A stretch of 13,716 bases of DNA from Tannerella sp. (GCA_031279875.1 JAITHS010000202.1:1-13716); one strand, 5' to 3'. Shown: positions 5,090-13,067, numbered from the stretch's first letter. Translations and numbers: made by a program. The notes: generated by a model not told the origin, from the letters alone.

Positions 5090-7816
5090 ATGAAAACGAG
5101 AATGTTTTTGACATTGATAATCATTGCATTATCATTCAACACTGAGGCAAAGAAAGCCAAAGTACCCAAAACTATTGCACATCGCGGCTACTGGCAAACG
5201 GAAGGCTCTGCGCAAAACTCTATTGTTGCACTCAAAAAGGCGCAGGAGATAGGCTGTTACGGCTCGGAATTTGACGTTTGGCTCACTGCCGACGGCAAAG
5301 TAGTCCTCAACCATGACGCAACAATCAACGACATCAGGATCGAAGATGTGTCTTATGACCAACTTAAAAACCTGACAATCGATAACGGCGAACATCTGCC
5401 GCTGCTCGAAGACTATCTCAAACAGGGCAAACTCAAACCCAAAACCAAACTGATACTCGAAATCAAACCACACAAAACTCCCGAACGCGACAGAGCCATC
5501 GCCGCCGAATGTGTCAAACAGGTTGCGGCAGCCGGAATGGGCAAAAACGTTGAGTATATTTCGTTTAGCATCGAAGTTTGCAAAGAACTCGGTCGTCTTG
5601 TGCCGACAGAAGAAATAGCATATCTTGCAAGCGGCTCGGTAACTTATACCCTTGACGAACTTAAAGCGTGGAATATCAACGGAATAGACTATCATTACGG
5701 CGTTTTTCGCGCTCATCCCGAATATGTTGCCGAAGCCCATGCTAAGGGCATGTCGGTTAATGTTTGGACTGTCAAACCGGAAGACTTTAACGAGATGATG
5801 TCGCTTGGAGTTGATTTTATCACTACCGACTTTCCCGAAGAAGCTTTGAAACTCAAACCGGTTGAGGCTTATGAGCCGCCGAAATTCGATAAAATACTGA
5901 CAGTCAAATCTCCCAACGGCAAACTGAACGCTACGGTATATATCGGCAAAACGATCGAATATACGATAACTCACGGCGGCGACCCGATACTGTCGAAATC
6001 GGCCGTTTCGATGACGCTGAACGACGGTAACGGCTTCGGTATCAATCCCAAACTTATAGGTAGCGCCGCTAAAACCGTCAATGAAACACTTACACCGGTT
6101 ATTTACAAGAAAAACAAGATAACAGATAATTATAACGAACTGACAATCAACTTTGAAGGCGATTACAGTCTCGTCTTTAAGGCATATAACGAGGCTGTTG
6201 CATATCGTTTCGTCTCAAATGCAGATAAAAGTTTGATAATCAAAGACGAGCAGGCGGAATTTAATTTTCCCGCTAACCGGCAGGCTTTCATCGCATACAC
6301 CAACACAAACGAAAACGAACCCCTCAACAAGCAGTATTTCAACTCTTTCGAGCAGCCGTATAACTATATAGCGCTCTCGAAATGGAACAAAAAACGTCTC
6401 GGCATTACGCCGCTGTTAGTTGAAACGTCTCACGGCAAAAAAGTGCTCATTACCGAAGCCGACCTGCTTAACTATCCCGGAATGTTTCTCTATCCGGGCA
6501 AAGCCGACGGTCTCAAAGGCGTTTTTGCGCCCTATCCGCAACGAGTTACGCAGGGAGGACATAACCGTCTGCAAATGCTCGTTGACAGTCGCGAAGATTA
6601 TATCGCCAAAGTAAACGGCAAAACGTCATTCCCTTGGAGAATAATAATGGTGTCGGAAAAAGATACCGACCTCGCCGATACCGACATCGTTTATAAGTTG
6701 GCAACCCCTTCACAGGGCGATTATTCATGGGTCAAGCCCGGTAAGGTGGCGTGGGACTGGTGGAACGACTGGAACATTCGCAATGTGGATTTCACGTCCG
6801 GCGTCAATAACGAAACATACAAATACTATATAGATTTTGCGTCGCAAAACGGTATCGAATATGTCATTCTCGACGAAGGATGGGCTGTAAACCAACTCGC
6901 CGACTTGTTTCGGATAGTGCCTGAAATCAATCTGCCCGAACTTGCGAAGTATGCGAAGATGAAAAACGTCGATCTGATACTCTGGGCAGGCTATTATGCT
7001 TTCGACCGCGATATGGAAAAGGTATGCGAAACATACTCTAAAATGGGTATTAAGGGGTTTAAAGTCGATTTCATGGATCGCGACGACCAAGTGATGGTTG
7101 ATTTCCACCGCCGCGCCGCCGAAATGGGAGCCAAATACAAACTTCTTATCGATTTTCACGGAACTTACAAGCCGACAGGACTTTATCGCACTTATCCTAA
7201 TGTGATCAACTTCGAAGGAGTAAACGGTTTGGAGCAACTCAAATGGTCATCATCCGACCTTGATCAGCCACAATACGATGTTACGATACCGTTTATTCGT
7301 CAGGTAGCCGGCCCGATGGATTATACGCAAGGCGCGATGCGTAACGCTACGAAAGGAAACTTCCGTCCGATTAATTCCGAACCGATGAGCCAAGGTACAC
7401 GTTGTCATCAACTTGCCGAATATGTGATATTTGAAGCGCCGCTGACTATGCTTTGCGATAATCCGTCAAACTATCTTGCCGAGCCGAAATGCACCTCTTT
7501 TATCGCTACAATCCCTACAACTTGGGACGAAACGGTGGCTATCAACGGCGAAGTCGGCAGTTACGTTACCATAGCCCGTCGCAAGGGCGATGTGTGGTAT
7601 GTAGGGGCGCTGACCAACTGGGATGCCCGCGACATGACTATCGACCTGTCGTTTCTGGGCGAAGGAACGTACAAAGGAGAAGCGTTTAAAGACGGCGCCA
7701 ACGCTTCACGAGCCGCATCCGACTACAAACGCGAAACCATAACCATCCCCGCCGACCGCAAACTCAACGTCCGACTTGCCCCCGGAGGAGGATATGCGCT
7801 GAAAATAACCAAATAA
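5090..7816 (+). CDS. Exported fusion: glycerophosphodiester phosphodiesterase + GH97 glycosidase (retaining type)
   Basis: 908 residues. A signal peptide (about 1-20, MKTRMFLTLIIIALSFNTEA) has no lipobox, so the protein is probably periplasmic. Residues about 24-257 are a whole GDPD barrel with HRG (31-33), EFD (60-62), His75 and EIK (124-126), the metal and catalytic residues of this family, which splits glycerophosphodiesters into glycerol-3-phosphate and an alcohol. Residues about 266-905 are a whole GH97 protein with N-terminal beta-sandwich, barrel and C-terminal sheet. GH97 has inverting (SusB) and retaining (BtGal97b) types. Here Asp660 in GFKVDFMDRDD and Glu715 in NGLEQ are 55 residues apart, matching the BtGal97b nucleophile Asp415 and acid/base Glu470, so alpha-galactosidase-like retaining activity is inferred. 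The two enzymes may act in turn on a galactosylated glycerophosphate compound. Start: the only ATG before the signal peptide, 2 bp after the heptamer repeats. Confidence 0.93.
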   Translation: MKTRMFLTLIIIALSFNTEAKKAKVPKTIAHRGYWQTEGSAQNSIVALKKAQEIGCYGSEFDVWLTADGKVVLNHDATINDIRIEDVSYDQLKNLTIDNGEHLPLLEDYLKQGKLKPKTKLILEIKPHKTPERDRAIAAECVKQVAAAGMGKNVEYISFSIEVCKELGRLVPTEEIAYLASGSVTYTLDELKAWNINGIDYHYGVFRAHPEYVAEAHAKGMSVNVWTVKPEDFNEMMSLGVDFITTDFPEEALKLKPVEAYEPPKFDKILTVKSPNGKLNATVYIGKTIEYTITHGGDPILSKSAVSMTLNDGNGFGINPKLIGSAAKTVNETLTPVIYKKNKITDNYNELTINFEGDYSLVFKAYNEAVAYRFVSNADKSLIIKDEQAEFNFPANRQAFIAYTNTNENEPLNKQYFNSFEQPYNYIALSKWNKKRLGITPLLVETSHGKKVLITEADLLNYPGMFLYPGKADGLKGVFAPYPQRVTQGGHNRLQMLVDSREDYIAKVNGKTSFPWRIIMVSEKDTDLADTDIVYKLATPSQGDYSWVKPGKVAWDWWNDWNIRNVDFTSGVNNETYKYYIDFASQNGIEYVILDEGWAVNQLADLFRIVPEINLPELAKYAKMKNVDLILWAGYYAFDRDMEKVCETYSKMGIKGFKVDFMDRDDQVMVDFHRRAAEMGAKYKLLIDFHGTYKPTGLYRTYPNVINFEGVNGLEQLKWSSSDLDQPQYDVTIPFIRQVAGPMDYTQGAMRNATKGNFRPINSEPMSQGTRCHQLAEYVIFEAPLTMLCDNPSNYLAEPKCTSFIATIPTTWDETVAINGEVGSYVTIARRKGDVWYVGALTNWDARDMTIDLSFLGEGTYKGEAFKDGANASRAASDYKRETITIPADRKLNVRLAPGGGYALKITK

Positions 7817-7827
7817 TGATTTAGTAA

Positions 7828-8478
7828 TCAGTTCGTTTCATTGGGGGCAGCGCTCTTGATGAAACGAACTATATTGTTGTGCAGTTCGGATATTTTATTG
7901 AAAATACGGGCATTGGCAGGATAATTGCCGTAACGGATTTGCAGAAACAGAGTTGTTACGGTGCGAAAATCCGACTTGATGTCGGCATTTTTTAACTCGT
8001 AGATATACTCGGTAGGAGTTTTGTGTATTTGCCAGTTTATAAGATTGTTATCCGAAAATATGCGTAGCGTTTGCAGATATTTCAAACGGACGGCAAAGCG
8101 ATAATCGCCGCGATTGAGCGCCGAAGTTATATCTTGTTCAAAATCAATAACATGAATGTCTTCGGCTTCAATATTGTAAGGCAAGCCGGAAGATGTTTTG
8201 CGGGAAAACTGAAACAATTCGGGACGTTTACGATAGAGAAAATAGAGCGTTGCCGCTACTATGATAAAAAACAGTCCTATCATTACGGGTTTTGTAACGT
8301 TTTCCTCAAAAGTACCGCCGAAAATGTTGTTAATCAAACGGTTGAACCATTTCGAAACAGTATCGAACCATGAGTATTCGGGCAAATCCATCTGCGAAGC
8401 ATAGTCATAACGCTTATTTTGCTGATATTCTGCTACTTTTAACGTGTCATAATATAAAGTATCCGCCTGTATTGTCAT
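7828..8478 (-). CDS. DUF4129 domain membrane protein
   Basis: 216 residues. There is one membrane segment at about 64-82 (VMIGLFFIIVAATLYFLYR). Ahead of it is a polar region of about 60 residues with no signal peptide; behind it is a DUF4129 domain at about 108-206, with NRGDYRFAVRLKYLQTLRI (122-140), KTPTEYIYEL (153-162) and LFLQIRYGNY (177-186). DUF4129 is a helical domain of unknown function, often encoded with SpoIIM-like, MoxR and DUF58 genes. The start codon overlaps the stop of the upstream gene (ATGA, 8475-8478), so the pair is translationally coupled. It is the last gene of the three-gene operon, and its 3' end carries a hairpin facing the convergent GDPD-GH97 gene 11 bp away. Confidence 0.85.
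   Translation of the reverse strand: MTIQADTLYYDTLKVAEYQQNKRYDYASQMDLPEYSWFDTVSKWFNRLINNIFGGTFEENVTKPVMIGLFFIIVAATLYFLYRKRPELFQFSRKTSSGLPYNIEAEDIHVIDFEQDITSALNRGDYRFAVRLKYLQTLRIFSDNNLINWQIHKTPTEYIYELKNADIKSDFRTVTTLFLQIRYGNYPANARIFNKISELHNNIVRFIKSAAPNETN
7830..7870. terminator. Inverted repeat between convergent genes, candidate two-way terminator
   Basis: AGTTCGTTTCAT (7830-7841) and ATGAAACGAACT (7859-7870) form a perfect 12-bp stem with a 17-nt loop. It lies 14 bp past the GDPD-GH97 stop and inside the last codons of the DUF4129 gene. The flanks are AT-rich but lack a clean U-run, so the terminator role is inferred from position and symmetry. Confidence 0.5.
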
Positions 8479-9404
8479 AAGGAATCAAACTTTGTAATAT
8501 TTTCTTCGATAGTAACGCCTTCAATTTTTTCGCGGGCATGGAAATATTGGAAAGCAAGAGCGATAACCGTCAGACTTAGAGACAAATACATTCCTAAAGC
8601 CTGTACAATGCCGGACAGAAAAACTGCAAATTTCAAGATAACGGAATTTGTCTCGACACCACCGGAAGGCACCGTCAAAACAACTTTAATTATATTTGCT
8701 ACGTACCATGGCACAGCCATAACCGTTTGAATAACAGACGATATCAAACTGATTACTATTATAAATCCTACCATACTCCAAAAAGTAGCGCTGCCTAATT
8801 GCCATGCTTTTATCAAAGCGCCGAAAAACGAAATTTGACGTTCAAACAAATATATCGGGATCACAAGCGTCAATGGGATTATCAGCGCAATAACACCGAG
8901 AATCAAGATTAAAGAAAGCCAAATCGACACAACCGATGCGGTAGCGGCGAGCAAACCGGCAAAAACAGATAACACTATCACAAAGAAAATCATAAAAAGC
9001 GACATTCCGATACAACGCATAATGTTTTGATACAGAGGGCGTTTAAAATCTTCCAAAACAACGTCTTTAAGGCGGTTTTCGCGGGTAGCATAAGTATGCA
9101 TCATGGCATAAATCAATCCCGAAAGTATGCATGTTCCAACCAGATAGCACAGATAAAGAAGTCCGAAATTGGAAAAAAACGACGCGGCAGAATCGCCGAA
9201 ATAGTCGGTGTTACCCAACGTAAATATTGAAATAATCGCTGATCCGTAAATGGAATTCATCATGAATGTCTGCAAGAGGCATACCGGAAAGATAAAGAAA
9301 AAAATGTACTTAAACAGCGGGCGGGCATTCTCACGAATAAAGTCAAACGTGGCGTTCATCTTGCCCGAAAAATCTCGGCAACGGTAAAATTCGATTCGAT
9401 TCAT
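8475..9404 (-). CDS. Polytopic membrane protein, conserved in SpoIIM/DUF4129 clusters
   Basis: 309 residues with about six membrane segments, near 29-47, 78-101, 131-153, 160-187, 208-229 and 256-287. It begins with a cytoplasmic lead carrying the conserved-looking DFSGKMNATFDFIREN and ends in a soluble tail (FHAREKIEGVTIEENI). The segment IYLFERQISFFGALIKAW (184-201), just before a membrane helix, recalls the membrane domain attached to some glycerophosphodiester phosphodiesterases; that is a weak resemblance. It shows no catalytic motif. ATGA overlaps link it to the SpoIIM-like gene upstream (9401-9404) and the DUF4129 gene downstream (8475-8478). It probably works in the same envelope complex as its neighbours. 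I cannot assign a function. Confidence 0.8.
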   Translation of the reverse strand: MNRIEFYRCRDFSGKMNATFDFIRENARPLFKYIFFFIFPVCLLQTFMMNSIYGSAIISIFTLGNTDYFGDSAASFFSNFGLLYLCYLVGTCILSGLIYAMMHTYATRENRLKDVVLEDFKRPLYQNIMRCIGMSLFMIFFVIVLSVFAGLLAATASVVSIWLSLILILGVIALIIPLTLVIPIYLFERQISFFGALIKAWQLGSATFWSMVGFIIVISLISSVIQTVMAVPWYVANIIKVVLTVPSGGVETNSVILKFAVFLSGIVQALGMYLSLSLTVIALAFQYFHAREKIEGVTIEENITKFDSL

Positions 9405-10360
9405 ATTGTTAAATTATTTGAAATACGTTTAGGAAATATTACATAGTACCATATCACTGAAAATAAGGATAATAGAATAATAAAAAGACGGAACATGTCC
9501 GGAAATTCGGTATGTCGGGTAAGGAAACTTTCGATAAATCCGGCAGTGAGGAACACCGGTATTAGTCCGACGATGATTTTAAGACCTCTCTTTGCGCCCT
9601 GTCGAAAAGCGTATCCGCGCGAATATGTGCCGGGGAATAAGAAACCGTTGCCAAGCGCAAAACCGGCAGCTCCGGCAATGACGATAGCCGAAATTTCAAA
9701 AGTGCCGTGCAGCCAAATCGCGAGCATGGATTCCAAACCTACACCATGCTGAAAGAAAAACGCCTGAAAAGCCCCCACCATCACTCCATTGGATAACAGT
9801 ACCAGTCCCGTTCCGAACCCTGTCATCAATCCGAATACAAATACTATAAATGAGACACGTATGTTGTTGTAAATGATATAAAAAAACATTTCCATAGCAT
9901 TGTGTTTACTATATACCCCCACAGGGTCGCCGTTTTCGATATTGTTGAGCGTCATGTCCACATAACTGTTTCCAAGAATGAGACGAACAAAAGTATCGTC
10001 GTTATAGGCAGATATAACACCTACTAAAACGCTTATAATGAATACAATAAACGAATATGACAATTCCTTTTGCGACTGTTTCATGACAAGCGGTATTTCC
10101 TGCGTCCAGTATGTGATGAAGCGCGAATACTTTTCTTTTTTGTTCTTATACAGTTGATTATGAAGCGCAGACGCCAGATTGTTGAGATAAAGCGTAATAC
10201 GTGATTTGGGGTAATGAGAGCGTGAAAAAGACAAGTCGGTTGTGATTTCGGTATAAGCGTCGGCAAGTTCCGACGGGTCATGCGTCAGCGCTTTGTCAAC
10301 CACCTTTTCGAGCGATTTCCATTTGTCAATATTGCGTCGTATGAAACTTACTTCTTTCAT
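9401..10360 (-). CDS. SpoIIM-like (stage II sporulation protein M family) membrane protein
   Basis: 319 residues. About 100 cytoplasmic residues come first, followed by about five or six membrane helices (near 103-118, 168-190, 192-204, 220-238, 262-277, 290-308). The family hallmark HGTFEISAIVIAGAAGFALG spans residues 218-237, with a later conserved helix end GFIESFLT (274-281). In Bacillus, SpoIIM belongs to the DMP peptidoglycan machinery for engulfment; Bacteroidota do not sporulate, and their homologues are of unknown function, usually next to RDD, DUF4129, MoxR and DUF58 genes. It is the first gene of this operon, with a leader of about 18 nt from its predicted promoter, and it is divergent from sufC. 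Confidence 0.9.
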   Translation of the reverse strand: MKEVSFIRRNIDKWKSLEKVVDKALTHDPSELADAYTEITTDLSFSRSHYPKSRITLYLNNLASALHNQLYKNKKEKYSRFITYWTQEIPLVMKQSQKELSYSFIVFIISVLVGVISAYNDDTFVRLILGNSYVDMTLNNIENGDPVGVYSKHNAMEMFFYIIYNNIRVSFIVFVFGLMTGFGTGLVLLSNGVMVGAFQAFFFQHGVGLESMLAIWLHGTFEISAIVIAGAAGFALGNGFLFPGTYSRGYAFRQGAKRGLKIIVGLIPVFLTAGFIESFLTRHTEFPDMFRLFIILLSLFSVIWYYVIFPKRISNNLTI

Positions 10361-10383
10361 TGTCTTTTTTTTGTAAAACGGTG

Positions 10384-10391
10384 CAAAGATA
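10384..10391 (-). promoter_or_regulatory. -7 box of the SpoIIM-like operon promoter
   Basis: TATCTTTG on the minus strand (10391-10384) matches the Bacteroidetes -7 consensus and is followed by an 18-24 nt leader to the ATG at 10360. No good TTTG is found 19-21 nt upstream, so the -33 box is weak or absent. It forms the left half of a larger palindrome with the sufC -7 box. Confidence 0.65.
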
Positions 10392-10404
10392 CGAAATTTT
10401 TTCG

Positions 10405-10412
10405 TAACTTTG
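10405..10412 (+). promoter_or_regulatory. -7 box of the sufC operon promoter
   Basis: TAACTTTG fits TAnnTTTG, with an expected start near 10418 and a leader of about 24 nt to the ATG at 10442. A clear TTTG at -33 is missing; the nearest (10370-10373) is 31 nt away. The box forms the right half of the palindrome spanning 10384-10412, so the two promoters must overlap. Confidence 0.65.
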
Positions 10413-10441
10413 CATTTTTAAGTTAATAACAAAAAGAAGAT

Positions 10442-11185
10442 ATGTTATTGGAGATCAAAAATTTACATGCCGGAATTAACGGTAAAGAGATTTTAAAAGG
10501 CATAGACCTGACCATTCGCAAGGGCGAGGTTCATGCTATTATGGGGCCTAACGGTTCGGGAAAAAGTACGTTGAGCAGCGTCCTTGTAGGCAATCCTGCG
10601 TTTACTGTAACGGACGGCACGGTAACGTATAAAGGTAGCGATTTGCTTGCAATGAAGCCCGAAGACCGCAGTCGTGAAGGGCTGTTTCTCAGCTTTCAGT
10701 ATCCTGTGGAGATACCCGGCGTAAGCATGGTCAATTTCATGCGGGCGTCGGTGAACGCTCATCGCGAGTATCGCGGCGAAGAACAGGTTTCGGCTACCGA
10801 CTTCCTCAAAATGATGCGTGAAAAACGCGAAATCGTGGAGTTAGACAGCAAATTGGCAAGCCGCAGCGTAAACGAAGGCTTTTCGGGCGGCGAAAAAAAA
10901 CGCAACGAGATATTTCAAATGGCAATGCTCGAACCGTTACTCGCTATCCTCGACGAAACCGACAGCGGACTTGACATTGATGCTCTTCGCGTTGTTGCAA
11001 ACGGAGTTAACAAACTGCGCTCTTCCGAAAATGCAACGATTGTAATAACTCATTATCAGCGACTTTTGGATTATATCAAGCCCGACGTCGTACACGTGCT
11101 TTACAAAGGACGAATAGTCAAGACCGCAGGGCCGGAACTTGCGTTGGAATTGGAACAAAAAGGATACTCGGAAATTGAAGAATGA
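10442..11185 (+). CDS. sufC: SufC, Fe-S cluster assembly ATPase
   Basis: 247 residues, the usual length for SufC, the cytoplasmic ABC-type ATPase that works with the SufB and SufD scaffold to build Fe-S clusters. All motifs are intact: Walker A GPNGSGKST (35-43), Q-loop Gln86 in LSFQYPVEIPG, the SufC-type signature FSGGEKKRNE (147-156), Walker B LAILDE (168-172 region) followed by TDSGLDIDAL, and the switch His204 in ITHYQRLL. SufC is recognised by the FSGGEKKRNEIFQM and DETDSGLDIDAL stretches. No sufB precedes it and no sufD follows, unlike the usual sufBCD order. It is the first gene of an operon, overlapping the next gene by ATGA (11182-11185). A short purine-rich stretch (AAGAAG) precedes the start. 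Confidence 0.96.
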   Translation: MLLEIKNLHAGINGKEILKGIDLTIRKGEVHAIMGPNGSGKSTLSSVLVGNPAFTVTDGTVTYKGSDLLAMKPEDRSREGLFLSFQYPVEIPGVSMVNFMRASVNAHREYRGEEQVSATDFLKMMREKREIVELDSKLASRSVNEGFSGGEKKRNEIFQMAMLEPLLAILDETDSGLDIDALRVVANGVNKLRSSENATIVITHYQRLLDYIKPDVVHVLYKGRIVKTAGPELALELEQKGYSEIEE

Positions 11186-11646
11186 AAAATAATTTATCGA
11201 AAGAAGACAAATACAAGGCTCTGTTGCAGCAGTCGGAAGCGTTGATTAGCGGCGAGAGAGACCTTATAGCCAACCTTGCCAACATTACCGCTGCTATCAG
11301 GCAGACGTTCGGATTTTTCTGGGTCGGGTTCTATCTTGTCAAAGGCAGCGAACTCGTTCTCGGCCCGTTTCAAGGCACTGTGGCCTGCACAAGAATCCGC
11401 TTCGGACGCGGCGTTTGCGGTACATCATGGCAAGAGCGCCGTACAATCGTCGTACCCGATGTACATCAATTCGAAGGACATATTGCATGCAGTTCGCTGT
11501 CGAAATCGGAGATTGTAACGCCTGTTTTTCAGGACGATAGCGTGTTTGGGGTGCTGGATATTGACAGCGACGAACTCAATACCTTTGACGCCGTTGACGG
11601 CAAGTATCTCGAAGAAATCTGCAAGATGTTGTCTGCTACATTATGA
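11182..11646 (+). CDS. msrC: Free methionine-(R)-sulfoxide reductase (GAF domain)
   Basis: 154 residues, essentially a single GAF domain. It reduces free L-methionine-(R)-sulfoxide to methionine using thioredoxin, in the cytoplasm. The three cysteines of the family are present: Cys69 (VACTRIRFG), Cys79 (GVCGTSW) and Cys103 (HIACSSLSKSEIVTP). Their spacing (10 and 24) equals that of Cys84, Cys94 and Cys118 in the E. coli enzyme, so the catalytic and resolving residues are intact. The start overlaps the sufC stop (ATGA) and the stop overlaps the next start (ATGA, 11643-11646), so it is translationally coupled on both sides. Pairing with an Fe-S assembly ATPase suggests a joint response to oxidative damage; this is inference from gene order. 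Confidence 0.94.
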   Translation: MKNNLSKEDKYKALLQQSEALISGERDLIANLANITAAIRQTFGFFWVGFYLVKGSELVLGPFQGTVACTRIRFGRGVCGTSWQERRTIVVPDVHQFEGHIACSSLSKSEIVTPVFQDDSVFGVLDIDSDELNTFDAVDGKYLEEICKMLSATL

Positions 11647-12839
11647 AGCAAAGAGTTGTAATAGTCGGCGGAGGTGCGGCGGGATTTTTTCTTGCAGCAA
11701 ATATCTATGCTGATAATCAGGATGTTATCATCATTGAGCAGGCTCGTCAACCCTTACAAAAAGTTCGTCTGTCAGGCGGTGGCAGGTGCAATCTTACTCA
11801 TGCCTGCTTTGAGCCGCACGAATTAGTTGCGTCATATCCTCGCGGCAGTCGCGAGTTGCTCGGTGTGTTCTCGCGTTTTCAGCCTGCCGATACTATTCAA
11901 TGGTTTGAAAACAAAGGAGTTATGACATATACCGATGATGAAGGCTGCGTTTTTCCCGTTTCCGATTCTTCGCTTTCGGTCGTTGACGTGTTGATGCGTG
12001 AGGCGTCCCGCAATGGCGTTGAAGTGAGATGCGGAGTAACGGTAAAAGAAATAGTCAAAACAGTTGACGGCTTTGAAATAAAGACTGACAAAGGTGTTTA
12101 TATCTCTGATATTGTGGTTATTACTACCGGCAGTTCGCGTCGGATGTGGGAAGTAACGGCAAAGTTGGGACACAACATTATTCCACCCGTGCCGAGTTTG
12201 TTTTCGCTCGTTTGCCGCGACAATCTTTTTCGCGACCTTGCCGGAACCGTTTTCGCAAATTCGGAAGCCGCCGTGCCGCAACTCAAAATCAGACAGTCCG
12301 GCACGTTATTGATTACTCATCATGGTTTGAGCGGGCCTGTCATATTGCGCGTCTCGGCTTTCGGAGCAAGAGAATTGAATGCGATGGACTGCAAATTTGA
12401 CCTGAAAATCAATTGGTTGGCAATCAGCCGCGAAGATGCCGTCGAACTGCTGAAATTTGAAAAGCGTCGTAAACCTGCCGGACATCTGTATTCATCTAAT
12501 ATCAAGCAAGTTACATCTGCTTTTTGGAAAAATATATTGCAAAAAGCAAACATCTCCGACCGGTTGTGGGCGGATTTGAGCAATGAAAATATTAATCATA
12601 TCGCTGAATATCTGACTAATACGACTTTGAAAATCACCGGCAGAAACACTATGAAAGAAGAGTTTGTAACCGCCGGTGGCGTTGATCGCAGGGAGATAGA
12701 CTTCAAAACAATGCAGTCGAAGATACATCCTAACCTGTATTTTGCAGGTGAAACGATTGATATAGACGGACTTACAGGCGGTTACAATTTCCAAGCCTGC
12801 TGGAGCGAAGCGTATATTATTAGCAGGATGATAAAGTGA
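11643..12839 (+). CDS. FAD-dependent oxidoreductase, HI0933/YhiN/BaiN family
   Basis: 398 residues, typical length for this flavoprotein family. The FAD-binding Rossmann motif is VVIVGGGAAGFF (5-16), followed by LSGGGRCNLTH (43-53), a family signature. LLITHHGLSGPVIL (222-235) lies in the inserted domain. The C-terminal stretch EEFVTAGGV (339-347) and YFAGETIDIDGLTGGYNFQ (366-384) closes the FAD site. Members include E. coli YhiN, reported as a 23S rRNA dihydrouridine synthase (RdsA), and clostridial BaiN, tied to bile-acid dehydroxylation. Which role applies here cannot be read from the sequence; an rRNA-modifying role is plausible because the family is widespread. It is the last gene of the sufC-msrC operon. 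No strong terminator follows directly. Confidence 0.92.
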   Translation: MKQRVVIVGGGAAGFFLAANIYADNQDVIIIEQARQPLQKVRLSGGGRCNLTHACFEPHELVASYPRGSRELLGVFSRFQPADTIQWFENKGVMTYTDDEGCVFPVSDSSLSVVDVLMREASRNGVEVRCGVTVKEIVKTVDGFEIKTDKGVYISDIVVITTGSSRRMWEVTAKLGHNIIPPVPSLFSLVCRDNLFRDLAGTVFANSEAAVPQLKIRQSGTLLITHHGLSGPVILRVSAFGARELNAMDCKFDLKINWLAISREDAVELLKFEKRRKPAGHLYSSNIKQVTSAFWKNILQKANISDRLWADLSNENINHIAEYLTNTTLKITGRNTMKEEFVTAGGVDRREIDFKTMQSKIHPNLYFAGETIDIDGLTGGYNFQACWSEAYIISRMIK

Positions 12840-12959
12840 CACTGTTTATTTAGTTTTCAATGGGGATATTCTGTATCCGTGTATTAGGGTGGTCGTCCAC
12901 TATAAACCTGAAGTGTTGACGTATATAAGCCTGAAGGCAGAAAGCAGAAAACGGTACCA

Positions 12960-13048
12960 CGTCATTGCGAGGAACGAAGCAATCCAGCGTGCCTTTTCCT
13001 TCCAGATTACTTCCTGTATTCCGGATTGCTTCGTTCCTCGCAATGACG
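12960..13048. mobile_element. MITE-like element with perfect 26-bp inverted arms
   Basis: The left arm (12960-12985, beginning CGTCATTGCGAGG) and right arm (13023-13048, ending CCTCGCAATGACG) are exact reverse complements over 26 bp, with a 37-nt spacer. No transposase is inside, so it can only move, if at all, with help in trans. The arm core (TCATTGCGAGGAACGAAGCA) belongs to a repeat type seen in many bacterial genomes. The element sits 120 bp after the flavoprotein gene, and as RNA it would form a strong hairpin that may end or protect that transcript. Confidence 0.85.
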
Positions 13049-13067
13049 AATGCCCTGTACGTTAACA

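Noticed and set aside
5132..5974. 280-residue open frame opposite the GDPD domain
   Set aside because: It is rich in Phe and Arg with no recognisable motif and lies wholly antisense to a gene with intact catalytic residues.
12864..12878. GGATA-ttctg-TATCC hairpin after the flavoprotein gene
   Set aside because: A 5-bp stem without a U-run is too weak to call a terminator.
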